A program made the translations under genes and the position numbers. A stretch of DNA of 58,161 bases from Fimiplasma intestinipullorum. Its GTDB lineage: Bacteria > Bacillota_I > Bacilli_A > Erysipelotrichales > Coprobacillaceae. A model generated the notes under the pieces. It was given only the letters and a program-made list of their open reading frames with translations, had not been told where the DNA came from and did not search any database. The stretch spans positions 1 through 58,161 of the forward strand of contig DVMJ01000007.1 of NCBI GenBank assembly GCA_018715065.1, read 5' to 3'. Numbering within the stretch: position 1 is the stretch's first letter; each line of letters opens with the position of its first letter. This document shows positions 1-8,332 of this stretch, in pieces.

Positions 1-102
1 ATTTTCGACGATGCTCATTCACAAAATATCTGTCAGCGGAGCACCTGAGTCAAAATCGACTGTTAGATTATAGCATTTTTTCTTGTCGAGCGCAAGTCTT
101 TT
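1..102 (-). promoter_or_regulatory. Promoter and leader of an off-window gene (probably rplS)
   Basis: Read on the minus strand, TTGCGC (positions 95-90) and TATAAT (72-67) are separated by 17 bases, a good housekeeping promoter. About 60 bases of untranslated leader follow to the window edge. In Firmicutes the gene after trmD is usually rplS, so this is probably the rplS promoter and leader, possibly an L19 autoregulatory leader. The gene itself lies outside the window, so its identity is an inference. Confidence 0.5.
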
Positions 103-828
103 TTATTCATCTTCAGCGATAATTTCAGCCATCAAGCGCTTTTCTTCCAAAGAAAGCTGGCGCTGTTCTAAAAGGTCCGGACGACGTTGGCGCGTGCGTG
201 CCAACGACTGTTTTAAGCGCCAGAGCCGGATGTTTTCATGATGTCCGCTGAGCAAAATATCAGGAACCTGCATGCCACGAAAATCAAGCGGACGCGTATA
301 TTGCGGGTATTCGAGCAATCCCTGACTGAAGGAATCTTCCTCATGGCTTGCTTTCGTGATCGATCCCTCTAAAAGACGAATGATCGCATCGCTGATCACC
401 ATACTGCCCAGTTCCCCGCCTGTCAGCACATAGTCGCCGATCGATAATTCCAAATCACAAAAAGCGCGGATACGTTCGTCAAAGCCTTCGTAATGGCCAC
501 AGATGATAATCAGATGTGAAATGCTGCTGGCCATGGATTCAGCCATGTGCTGCTGAAAGGTCTTTCCCTGCGGACTCATCAGCACAACGACACTCTCCTC
601 TTGGCGGATGGCTTCCAGACAATCCACGATTGGCTGACAGGCCAGTACCATGCCCTGCCCGCCACCATAAGGGGTATCATCGACCTTGTGATGCTTATCG
701 TGCGTATAGTCACGAAAGTTATGGATTTGAATAGACACAATGCCTTTGTCCCGAGCACGCTTGATGATGGATGTTTCCAGGAAACCTGTAAACATGTCCG
801 GAAACAGGGAAAGAATATCAATCTTCAT
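103..828 (-). CDS. trmD: tRNA (guanine-N1)-methyltransferase TrmD
   Basis: TrmD methylates N1 of G37 in tRNAs reading CNN and related codons, using S-adenosylmethionine, and prevents +1 frameshifting. The 241-residue product has the family start MKIDILSLFPDMF, the VDDTPYGGGQGMV segment, and the SPOUT trefoil-knot motifs ICGHYEGFDERI and SIGDYVLTGGE. Length is normal. Two ATG codons are adjacent at 831 and 828; the second has better spacing from AAGGGG and gives the usual N-terminus. The start lies inside the end of rimM (overlap of about 11-14 bases), so the two are translationally coupled. Last gene of the rpsP operon in this window. Confidence 0.97.
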   Translation of the reverse strand: MKIDILSLFPDMFTGFLETSIIKRARDKGIVSIQIHNFRDYTHDKHHKVDDTPYGGGQGMVLACQPIVDCLEAIRQEESVVVLMSPQGKTFQQHMAESMASSISHLIIICGHYEGFDERIRAFCDLELSIGDYVLTGGELGSMVISDAIIRLLEGSITKASHEEDSFSQGLLEYPQYTRPLDFRGMQVPDILLSGHHENIRLWRLKQSLARTRQRRPDLLEQRQLSLEEKRLMAEIIAEDE

Positions 829-1324
829 CATATAACCCCTTGATCAAATGAACATAGATCCGCTTGTTCTCAATATCTTCATCCAGAATAAACGCATCGA
901 CATAAGGAATACGGTAAATCTTGCCCTGATAAGAGATTTCCAGAAGATCCTGGGTCGGCATCTCCAATACCCGAACGACTTCACCTAATTGACGATTGTC
1001 TTCATCGATGATCGTACAGCCGATCAGTTCATCATAATAGAAGCCTTCCTCGTCTAACAGTTCTTCACGATCGCCGTAAACTTCATCATCACGGAACCCT
1101 TCCACCTCATTGATATTGTTGAAAGCGGCTAGTTTCACGAGTGCCATGCCTTTGTGCATCCGAAAAGATTCTACCTCATAACCAGTTTCTTGATTCTGAT
1201 GGACCAAATAAATCATCTTGCCTGGTGCAAAACGTTCCTCAGGAAACTGTGTTGTCAAATAAATTTTGATTTCTCCCTTGATTCCATGCGTGCCGACCAC
1301 ACGCCCCAGTCTGACCTTCTCCAT
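818..1324 (-). CDS. rimM: Ribosome maturation factor RimM
   Basis: RimM binds ribosomal protein S19 and helps mature the 30S head. The 168-residue product starts MEKVRLGRVVGTHGIKGEIK, the classic RimM N-terminal beta-barrel, followed by a PRC-barrel half containing YYDELIGCTI and the IPYVDAFI segment. A longer open frame extends upstream to 1381, but ATG at 1324 is preceded by AAGGAGG at good spacing and gives the family N-terminus, so it is chosen. It is separated from khpA by a hairpin resembling an intrinsic terminator and overlaps trmD downstream. Confidence 0.95.
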   Translation of the reverse strand: MEKVRLGRVVGTHGIKGEIKIYLTTQFPEERFAPGKMIYLVHQNQETGYEVESFRMHKGMALVKLAAFNNINEVEGFRDDEVYGDREELLDEEGFYYDELIGCTIIDEDNRQLGEVVRVLEMPTQDLLEISYQGKIYRIPYVDAFILDEDIENKRIYVHLIKGLYDED

Positions 1325-1335
1325 AGGACCCCTCC

Positions 1336-1366
1336 TTAAAAAAATAGATGTGCAGGCACATCTATT
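1336..1366 (-). terminator. Operon-internal hairpin plus T-run between khpA and rimM
   Basis: Positions 1343-1353 and 1356-1366 form a perfect 11-bp inverted repeat (AATAGATGTGC / GCACATCTATT) with a 2-base centre. On the minus strand it is followed directly by a run of T and then the rimM AAGGAGG. The hairpin begins inside the khpA stop region. It has the form of an intrinsic terminator inside the operon, so it could attenuate rimM-trmD relative to rpsP-khpA. Confidence 0.65.
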
Positions 1367-1613
1367 CATCGTAAGATTCAAATTTAATCGAAATTCTTTT
1401 ATTGTCTAAACGACTTGGCACAGACATAATCTGACGAATCGCGCTGGCCATATTGCCCTTCTTACCGATCAAGCGTGAAATATCCTCTTTGGCGGCATAT
1501 ACGTATAAGAGAACTTCATCCTCTTCAAGTGAAGGACGCTGGACAATTTTTAAGCTCGCTTTATCTTCGACAAGACTAGAAAGCATATCCTTCAGGATTT
1601 GAACGTAATCCAT
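1362..1613 (-). CDS. khpA: KH-domain RNA-binding protein KhpA (YlqC family)
   Basis: Small 83-residue protein with a single KH domain. The nucleic-acid-binding GxxG loop is visible as LIGKKGNMASAIRQ. KhpA proteins of Firmicutes bind RNA, partner with KhpB/EloR and affect cell length and division. It sits between rpsP and rimM, the standard Firmicute order. Length is typical for the family. A hairpin resembling a terminator begins at its stop codon. Confidence 0.92.
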   Translation of the reverse strand: MDYVQILKDMLSSLVEDKASLKIVQRPSLEEDEVLLYVYAAKEDISRLIGKKGNMASAIRQIMSVPSRLDNKRISIKFESYDE

Positions 1614-1622
1614 GTGTTATCC

Positions 1623-1886
1623 TTATTTGTTTTCTGCGTATTTTTTCATGATACCGGCTTTAGACAAAATACTTCTAACGGTATCAGTTGGCTGTGCTCC
1701 ATCATTTAACCATTTCATGATTTCTTCTTCTTTTAAAGTCACTGTTGCAGGGTTGGTTTTTGGATCATAAGTTCCAACGATTTCAATAAAACGACCATCA
1801 CGAGGTGATCTTGAATCTGCTGCAACAATTCTATAAAATGGGTTCTTCTTAGCGCCCATGCGTCTTAATCTTAATTTTACTGCCAT
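1623..1886 (-). CDS. rpsP: 30S ribosomal protein S16
   Basis: An 87-residue S16 protein starting MAVKLRLRRMGAKKNPFYRI, with the conserved VAADSRSPRDGRFIE and VGTYDP segments. S16 is a primary binder of 16S rRNA needed for small-subunit assembly. The open frame extends six codons upstream to 1904, but ATG at 1886 has AGGAGG just upstream and gives the universal S16 N-terminus. First gene of the rpsP-khpA-rimM-trmD operon. Confidence 0.97.
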   Translation of the reverse strand: MAVKLRLRRMGAKKNPFYRIVAADSRSPRDGRFIEIVGTYDPKTNPATVTLKEEEIMKWLNDGAQPTDTVRSILSKAGIMKKYAENK

Positions 1887-1918
1887 TAAAATATCCTCCT
1901 TCATTAAGTTACTGCCCT

Positions 1919-1946
1919 ATTATACCATAGATTCGGCGGCTGTCAA
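1919..1946 (-). promoter_or_regulatory. Promoter of the rpsP operon
   Basis: On the minus strand TTGACA (1946-1941) and TATAAT (1924-1919) are separated by 16 bases. Both hexamers are perfect matches to the housekeeping sigma consensus, in keeping with a ribosomal protein operon. Confidence 0.8.
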
Positions 1947-2031
1947 GTACTTTTACTTAACAGATTTTCATTAGTAATCTGCGTGGCAATTCACCTGAAA
2001 ATTTGTTATAATAGCGATGGAGGAGATTGAA

Positions 2032-2460
2032 ATGAATGCATTATTTCTATTGACCAGTAAGAGTGATGTCGCCTATTTATACGACCATAATGATATTCGA
2101 CAGGGCCTGGCACGCATGCGGATCCACCATTACACCGCCATTCCTGTCATTACGGCAGCCGGGGATTATGTCGGCTGTATCAGCGAAGGCGATTTTCTTT
2201 GGGCCCTGATCGACCGCAAAGACGAACTGCCCGATCTTACCATCAGAGATCTGATCCGCCCTGATTTTAATCGCGCTGCCCATATTGACATCACTATGGA
2301 AACTTTACTTGAAAGAGTCAAGGTCCAAAACTTTGTTCCCATCACAGATGATCGCAATAAATTCATCGGGATCATTACCCGTAAAGACGTGATTTGCTAT
2401 TTTCAGCAGCGCTATGAAAAAGAAGCCATTGAAGACACAAAACCATTAGCCGTCGGCTAA
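2032..2460 (+). CDS. CBS-domain protein
   Basis: A 142-residue protein built of a pair of CBS repeats (about residues 10-65 and 75-135), with VGCISEGDFLWAL and FIGIITRKDVICYF as the typical CBS helix ends. Such stand-alone CBS pairs bind adenine nucleotides or cyclic dinucleotides; the ligand cannot be told here. ATG at 2032 has GGAGG eight bases upstream and is preferred over the in-frame ATG at 2017. A TATAAT at 2007-2012 lies so close that the transcript would begin near the Shine-Dalgarno. Monocistronic, divergent from rpsP, with its own terminator. Confidence 0.8.
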   Translation: MNALFLLTSKSDVAYLYDHNDIRQGLARMRIHHYTAIPVITAAGDYVGCISEGDFLWALIDRKDELPDLTIRDLIRPDFNRAAHIDITMETLLERVKVQNFVPITDDRNKFIGIITRKDVICYFQQRYEKEAIEDTKPLAVG

Positions 2461-2471
2461 TGGTTTTTTTC
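2441..2471 (+). terminator. Intrinsic terminator after the CBS-domain gene
   Basis: AACCATTAGCC (2441-2451) pairs perfectly with GGCTAATGGTT (2455-2465) across a 3-base loop and is followed by T. The stem overlaps the stop codon. Confidence 0.9.
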
Positions 2472-2567
2472 CATGCTGATAGAGTCACTGTCAGACTTCT
2501 TAATAGATAAGTCTCATGATGGAAGTCAGCTCACATATCAAGCAAACATCCACACATCAAACTAGCT

Positions 2568-3944
2568 TTATCTTTTCTTCTTTTTCTTATGACGTTCTTT
2601 TTTACGATTCGGATTAGGTGCGGCAGAAGGGCGCTTTTTACCACCGGTCATGGCATTCATCTGATTCATGAACACCTTGGACTGTTCATATTGTTTCAAC
2701 AGACGATTGATGGCAGCGACTTCTTTTCCGCATCCTTTCGCAATACGCTGTTTACGGCTTGCTTTGATGATCGAAGGATCGCGTCTTTCTTCCGGTGTCA
2801 TACTTAAGATGATCGCCTCGATTTCTTTTAAACGCTTCTGAGCATCCTCATCCTTGAAATTAGGTATGTTATTTGGCATGCCCGGCATCATTTTAAGAAT
2901 ACCGGAAAGAGGACCTAAACGCTGAACCTGGCGCATGCTCTCTAACATATCGTCCAGGCCAAAGGTTCCCTGCTGCAAATGGCTCATCGATTTCTTGACT
3001 GAGCGTTCATCGATCACATCCTGTGCCTTTTCAATCAGGGACATGACATCCCCCATACCTAAGATACGATCGGCCATACGGTCTGGATGGAACACATCGA
3101 TGGCCTCAAGCTTTTCACCTGTTGCCACAAATTTAATTGGGACATGCGTCATATGACGAATCGACAGAGCCCCGCCGCCACGAGAATCACCGTCCATCTT
3201 CGTCAGTACAGCACCAGTCAGGTGCAGTTTTTCATTGAAACTGGAGGCAACATTGATAATATCCTGACCGGTCAGGGCATCAACCACTAACAGGATCTCA
3301 CTAGGATGAACGATGGCTTCCATGCGTCCTAATTCATCCATCAGCGCTTCATCCACATGCAGACGACCGGCTGTATCGATGATCACCACATCATGGTCGT
3401 TAGCTCTGGCATAATCCATCGCTTCACGGGCAATGTCTTCTGGCTTTGCTTCTGTACCACGACTGAAGACAGGAACCTGAATGCTGTTTCCTAATGTCTG
3501 GAGCTGTTCGATAGCCGCCGGACGATAAACGTCACAGGCTACTAATAATGGTTTCTTCTGATTTTTCTTGACTAAGAGATTGGCTAATTTACCACTGGTC
3601 GTTGTCTTACCAGAACCTTGCAGACCAACCATCATGATGACCGATGGTTTTCTGGATAGATCCAATTCGCTAACGGTGGAACCAAGCAGTTCAACCAGTT
3701 CTTCGTGAACGATCTTCACGACCATCTGGCCCGGTGTCAATGAGGACAGCACATCCTCACCCAAGGCCTTGCTGCGAACATTGTCGATAAACTCCTTAAC
3801 CACCTGGAAGTTCACGTCTGCTTCCAGTAAAGCTAAGCGGATCTCGCGCAGCATATCGGACATATTTTCTTCAGTTAAGGTTCTCTGACCGCGTACTTTT
3901 TTCAGTGATGCACTTAAGCGCTCAGATAAAGATTCAAATGGCAC
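2568..3944 (-). CDS. ffh: Signal recognition particle protein Ffh
   Basis: Ffh is the GTPase of the bacterial SRP; with 4.5S/scRNA it recognises signal sequences and docks with FtsY. The 458-residue product has the N domain (residues 1-90), the NG GTPase with P-loop GLQGSGKTTTSGKLA, DTAGRLHVD and TKMDGDSRGG, and a methionine-rich M domain (about 300-430) including MMPGMPN. The C-terminal tail is strongly basic (KKKERHKKKKKR). Length is normal. It follows ylxM by 13 bases in the smc-ftsY-ylxM-ffh operon. Confidence 0.98.
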   Translation of the reverse strand: MPFESLSERLSASLKKVRGQRTLTEENMSDMLREIRLALLEADVNFQVVKEFIDNVRSKALGEDVLSSLTPGQMVVKIVHEELVELLGSTVSELDLSRKPSVIMMVGLQGSGKTTTSGKLANLLVKKNQKKPLLVACDVYRPAAIEQLQTLGNSIQVPVFSRGTEAKPEDIAREAMDYARANDHDVVIIDTAGRLHVDEALMDELGRMEAIVHPSEILLVVDALTGQDIINVASSFNEKLHLTGAVLTKMDGDSRGGGALSIRHMTHVPIKFVATGEKLEAIDVFHPDRMADRILGMGDVMSLIEKAQDVIDERSVKKSMSHLQQGTFGLDDMLESMRQVQRLGPLSGILKMMPGMPNNIPNFKDEDAQKRLKEIEAIILSMTPEERRDPSIIKASRKQRIAKGCGKEVAAINRLLKQYEQSKVFMNQMNAMTGGKKRPSAAPNPNRKKERHKKKKKR

Positions 3945-3957
3945 GATGATTTCCTCC

Positions 3958-4293
3958 TTATATTTCTTTTAAACGCTGAAGATAATCCTCCAGCTTATCA
4001 TGTTCGATCTGTTCTTCTGTTTCAATCTGGTCAATGAGCGCTAAACGCTCCTGATGCTTCTTCAACAGATGCAACTTTTCCTCATAGTCTTCTAAGATCC
4101 TGGTCGCACGCCGAATCTGATCAAAGACAGCATTCCGGCTTACACCCAATTCCTCGGCAATCTCGGACAAAGAAAGATCATCCTGATAATAAAAATTTAA
4201 GTAATCCTGCTGTTTTGCCGTCAGTAGATCACCATAGAGGTCGAGCAGAGAAAGAACATGAGTGGTCTTCTCTAAACGGTCTTCACTTGTCAT
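3958..4293 (-). CDS. ylxM: YlxM family DNA-binding/SRP-associated protein
   Basis: A 111-residue helix-turn-helix protein of the UPF0122/YlxM family. The conserved LLDLYGDLLTAKQQDYLNFY and a sigma-70 region-4-like helix-turn-helix (LSEIAEELGVSRNAVFDQIRR) are visible, followed by a charged coiled-coil tail. YlxM in streptococci modulates SRP function, and its position between ftsY and ffh fits. It lies one base downstream of ftsY, so the genes are coupled. Confidence 0.93.
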   Translation of the reverse strand: MTSEDRLEKTTHVLSLLDLYGDLLTAKQQDYLNFYYQDDLSLSEIAEELGVSRNAVFDQIRRATRILEDYEEKLHLLKKHQERLALIDQIETEEQIEHDKLEDYLQRLKEI

Positions 4294-4294
4294 C

Positions 4295-5275
4295 TTAAGA
4301 CTCCATCAGACGGCGGCATAAACCGTAGATATACTGTTCAAGATCAAATTCCTGAAGATCATCCAGTTTCTCACCCAGACCGATAAATTTCACTGGTATA
4401 TTTAACTGATCCTTGATAGATAAGACGATTCCGCCCTTGGCCGTTCCATCCATCTTGGTCAGGACGATTCCTGTCACGTTCGTAATCTTAGAAAACTCAG
4501 ATGCCTGGCTGACACCGTTTTGCCCGGTAGTTGCATCAATGACCAGCAGCGTTTCATGGGGGCCATCCGGAATCTCACGTTGAATGATGCGATTGGTCTT
4601 TTCTAGTTCATGCATCAAATTGACCTTGTTTTGCAGACGACCGGCTGTATCGCAGATCAGTACATCCGCATTCATTTCTTTGGCTTTTTTAATAGCATCA
4701 AAGACAACTGCCGAAGGATCGCCGCCCTCCTTGCCTTTTACCACCGGCACCTCTAAACGGTCTGCCCAGACAGCTAACTGATCGACCGCACCGGCACGAA
4801 AGGTATCGCCTGCTGCCAGGACCACTTTCTTGCCTTCCTGCAGCATCCGGTAAGCGAGTTTCGCAATCGTTGTCGTTTTGCCTGCCCCATTGACCCCAAC
4901 CATCAAGATCACCGTCAGGCCTTCCTTAGCATACTGGATATCCGTGGTCATATAGGAATCGTTAGCATAGATAACAAACATCTTATCGATGATGATCTCA
5001 TTGATCTTCTGCGGATCCGTAATATTTTCCAAACGCACCTCTTTTTTGATCTCATCTACGATCTTCATGACCATGTTGACACCGACGTCACTCATGATCA
5101 GAATATTTTCCAGTTCTTCGAAATAATCTTCGTCGATGGTACGATAACGCGCCGCCAGCTGATTGATTCTTTCCGATAATCCGGTACTGGATTTATCCAG
5201 TCCAGCCACGTATTTATCATTTTGTGCGACCGAACGACCGACAATTTTTTCTTTGATCTTACTAAATAATCCCAT
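4295..5275 (-). CDS. ftsY: SRP receptor FtsY
   Basis: A 326-residue SRP receptor GTPase with N domain, P-loop GVNGAGKTTTIAKLA, DTAGRLQNKVNLMHEL, and TKMDGTAKGG. The N-terminus (MGLFSKIKEKIVGRS) is short and basic, as in Firmicute FtsY proteins lacking a long acidic A domain. A GTG at 5284 opens the frame, but ATG at 5275 has AGGAG eight bases upstream and gives the family start. It follows smc directly, so smc, ftsY, ylxM and ffh are probably co-transcribed. Confidence 0.97.
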   Translation of the reverse strand: MGLFSKIKEKIVGRSVAQNDKYVAGLDKSSTGLSERINQLAARYRTIDEDYFEELENILIMSDVGVNMVMKIVDEIKKEVRLENITDPQKINEIIIDKMFVIYANDSYMTTDIQYAKEGLTVILMVGVNGAGKTTTIAKLAYRMLQEGKKVVLAAGDTFRAGAVDQLAVWADRLEVPVVKGKEGGDPSAVVFDAIKKAKEMNADVLICDTAGRLQNKVNLMHELEKTNRIIQREIPDGPHETLLVIDATTGQNGVSQASEFSKITNVTGIVLTKMDGTAKGGIVLSIKDQLNIPVKFIGLGEKLDDLQEFDLEQYIYGLCRRLMES

Positions 5276-5286
5276 CCTTCTCACTC

Positions 5287-8235
5287 CTAACTCTCACTTG
5301 CCAGATTCTTGGCATCTTCTAACTGGACACTGACTAAACGGGTGACTCCTTTCTCCTGCATCGTTGCACCATAAAGGGCATCACACTGCTCCATCGTTCC
5401 CGGACGATGGGTCACGACGATAAATTGGGTCTTACTAGAGAAATCTTTGAGGAAGCGTGCAAAACGCTCTACATTAGCCTGATCCAGCGCTGCTTCCACT
5501 TCATCTAAAAGACACATCGGAACAGGTCTTGCACGCAATATGGCAAACAATCCGGACAAGGCAATCAGCGCCTTCTCGCCTCCTGAGAATAACGAGATGT
5601 TCTGAACCGCCTTGCCCGGTGGCTGAACATCAATATCGATCCCTGTTTCCAGTAAATTATTCGGATCAGTATATTTTAATTTGGCTGTTCCACCGCCAAA
5701 AAGGCGCCGAAAGACCAGATGAAATTCTTCATTGATCTTCTGGAAGGTCTCATCGAACTGCTTGGTCATCACAGCATCCATCTCTTCAATTGCCTTCAGG
5801 ATGGTATCCTGGGCCTTCTTGAGATCTAAGCGCTGATGATTGAGGGTCTCATAACGTTCGCTGACTTCCTGATACTGTTCAATGGCTTCCGTGTTCACAT
5901 TGCCCAGTCCGCTAATCAGGCCGCGCAAACGTAAGACTTCCTCACGTGCCTGCCCAAGATCCAGCTCCTGAGTATAATGTTCACTGGCATACTCATAAGT
6001 CATCTTATATTCTTCGTTCAGGCGATCCAATAGCCCCGTAATTTGGGTATCCAGACGTGTTTTCTCTACTTTTGCACGTGTCAGTTCAGCATTCTGCTGA
6101 TTGGTCTTCTGGCGGATCTCACGACTGCGCGCATCGATTTCCTGCTTCGTTTCCATCAACTGCATCCGTAACGTTCTTTTTTCCTTAATATTTTCTGTCA
6201 GCCGATCACGCTTCGCCATGCTTTCATTCAGCTGTGAAATCAGGCGATTGTCCCCGGATCGTGCGCGCACATCATCCAGTTCGACCTTCTCATTGGTCAA
6301 CGATTCATAAGTGTTTTTAGCCTCCTGGACCTTCAGATATTTATTAGAAACGATATTTTCCAGCTGTCCCTGGGTGATCTGTTTTTGCATCAGCGCATTA
6401 TTCGCTTCGCGCTCTTTTTCCTCCAGTTCGTTGATCTGCTGACGCAGATCCAGGATCTGTTTTTCACAGCTGGCAATTTCGATCTGCTTATTTTCTAATT
6501 GCTTTTGCAATGCGCCGGGCTGTACCATTTGTTTCTGATAAGCACCGCCTGTCATCGAACCGCCGACATTCACAATATCTCCAGCCAGACTGACCACACG
6601 GTAACGAGCATACACCAGATGAGAAAGTCGATTGGCACTTTCCAGATCTTTAGCAATCAGGACATTTCCCAACTGGGATTCCAAAACTGGCTCATACATC
6701 TTAGCGATATGTACAAAGTCCTTCGCCAGTCCCAAAAAGCCTTCTTGGGTCTTGCAGGCCATGATCAGATCCTCAGGTACATAGCGCGCCTTCATCGTAT
6801 CCATAGGCAGGAAAGTGGCTCGTCCGGCGCGATTCTGCTTTAAAAAGCCAATGGCCGCACGCGCACTCTTTTCATCTTTCATCACGATATAATTGGCCGA
6901 GGCACCTAAGCTAGTCGCAATGGCATTCTCATACCCTTCATCGATCCGGACCATTTCCCCCAATACACCCTGAAAGCCAAAAATAGATTTTGATGATTTC
7001 AGAATGGCTCGAACACCTGCCGGATAATGGGCATGATTTTCAATCTGATCAGTCAAGCTGGCACGCTCCATGCGCAAGCGCTGAAGTTCAGTTTGCAGTT
7101 GACTGTAGTGCTGGCGTTGCTTTTCAAGCATTGCCGCAACATCCTGACGCTGTGCTTTGAGTGACTGAACTTCCTCGCTGAGCGCCTCATAACGAGCAAC
7201 ACGATCGTTATACTCGCTGACAAGATCTGCTAAGATATGTCGGGCATGTTCGATCTTTGTTTCCAGATCACTATGACTGTCTGCGTTCAGGGCATACTGG
7301 CGTTTGGCTTCCAATGCCGTACGCTGGGATTCTAAACTGTTGACCTCATCCATGACCTGCAGTAAAGCTTCCTGCAGATCATTGACCTCATGATCCAGCG
7401 TACTCATCCGTTCACCCAGATGATCGCTTTGGCCCTGCAGCAAGGTTTCATCTGCCTCAAGGGAGACAAGTTCTGTTTCCTGAGTGCTGATGGCTTCCTT
7501 CAGCGCATTGATCCTATGCGAAAGATCGCCGACCTCTTGAACGATCAGGCTGACCTCGACATCTTTCAGACTTTCTCTATAAGCAAGATACTGTTCAGCC
7601 TTTTCTTTTTGGCGACGTAAGGGGCCTAGCTGCCTTTCTAATTCATCAGTAATATCCTCCACCCGGCTCAGATTTTCCGAGGTTCGTTCTAATTTACGAA
7701 TAGATTCCAATTTTCTTTTTTTGTATTTTGCCACGCCGGCAGCTTCTTCAAACATACCGCGTCGATCTTCCGGACGCGAATCAGCAAAAGAAGAAATGTT
7801 ACCCTGAGAGATAATTGAAAGGGAATCTCTCCCTAATCCTGTATCCATCATCAAATCGATGATATCTTTCAGGCGGCAGGTCTGATGATTCAGCAAATAC
7901 TCTGCTTCATTATCCTCACGATATAAACGCCGGGTGATCTCGATCTCATTGTACTCACTATTGATGTAATGATCACTGTTATCAAAAACAAGTGTGACTT
8001 CAGCCATACTTTCAGCCTTGCGATCCTCACTGCCAGCAAAAATAACATCGGCCATATTACTGCCCCGCAAAGATTTCGCTGATTGCTCTCCCAGCACCCA
8101 GCGAATCGCATCGTTGATGTTACTCTTGCCGCAGCCGTTCGGTCCGACGATCCCGGTGATTCCCGGCTTAAACTCAATGACAGAACGATCCGCAAAAGAC
8201 TTAAAGCCATGCATTTCTATCTTTTTCAGGTACAT
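5287..8235 (-). CDS. smc: Chromosome partition protein SMC (short form)
   Basis: SMC condenses and segregates chromosomes together with ScpA and ScpB. Visible parts in order are the N-terminal ATPase head with Walker A GPNGCGKSN (about 31-39), a first coiled coil, the hinge (about 400-520, from GVRAILKSSKSIFGFQG), a second coiled coil, then the C-terminal head with signature LFSGGEKALIALSGLF and Walker B MCLLDEVEAALD. At 982 residues it is about 200 shorter than typical bacterial SMC (about 1,180), implying shortened coiled-coil arms, since both heads and the hinge are present. AGGTGA lies seven bases upstream of the start. First gene of smc-ftsY-ylxM-ffh. Confidence 0.96.
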   Translation of the reverse strand: MYLKKIEMHGFKSFADRSVIEFKPGITGIVGPNGCGKSNINDAIRWVLGEQSAKSLRGSNMADVIFAGSEDRKAESMAEVTLVFDNSDHYINSEYNEIEITRRLYREDNEAEYLLNHQTCRLKDIIDLMMDTGLGRDSLSIISQGNISSFADSRPEDRRGMFEEAAGVAKYKKRKLESIRKLERTSENLSRVEDITDELERQLGPLRRQKEKAEQYLAYRESLKDVEVSLIVQEVGDLSHRINALKEAISTQETELVSLEADETLLQGQSDHLGERMSTLDHEVNDLQEALLQVMDEVNSLESQRTALEAKRQYALNADSHSDLETKIEHARHILADLVSEYNDRVARYEALSEEVQSLKAQRQDVAAMLEKQRQHYSQLQTELQRLRMERASLTDQIENHAHYPAGVRAILKSSKSIFGFQGVLGEMVRIDEGYENAIATSLGASANYIVMKDEKSARAAIGFLKQNRAGRATFLPMDTMKARYVPEDLIMACKTQEGFLGLAKDFVHIAKMYEPVLESQLGNVLIAKDLESANRLSHLVYARYRVVSLAGDIVNVGGSMTGGAYQKQMVQPGALQKQLENKQIEIASCEKQILDLRQQINELEEKEREANNALMQKQITQGQLENIVSNKYLKVQEAKNTYESLTNEKVELDDVRARSGDNRLISQLNESMAKRDRLTENIKEKRTLRMQLMETKQEIDARSREIRQKTNQQNAELTRAKVEKTRLDTQITGLLDRLNEEYKMTYEYASEHYTQELDLGQAREEVLRLRGLISGLGNVNTEAIEQYQEVSERYETLNHQRLDLKKAQDTILKAIEEMDAVMTKQFDETFQKINEEFHLVFRRLFGGGTAKLKYTDPNNLLETGIDIDVQPPGKAVQNISLFSGGEKALIALSGLFAILRARPVPMCLLDEVEAALDQANVERFARFLKDFSSKTQFIVVTHRPGTMEQCDALYGATMQEKGVTRLVSVQLEDAKNLASES

Positions 8236-8306
8236 TTTATCACCTCTTGTCCTAGAGACTCATTATACAGGAAAAAGGCAGGAAAATAAAGAAAAATCCA
8301 TGCCTA

Positions 8307-8332
8307 AGCAAAAATGGCAGCGCTATGCTGCC
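8307..8332 (-). terminator. Terminator of the two-component operon
   Basis: On the minus strand GGCAGC (8332-8327) pairs with GCTGCC (8321-8316) over a 5-base loop and is followed by ATTTTTG. The kinase stop codon lies inside the hairpin. Confidence 0.65.

Noticed and set aside
516..843. Overlapping plus-strand frames opposite trmD
   Set aside because: They lie within a well-conserved gene, lack ribosome binding sites and show no family motif.
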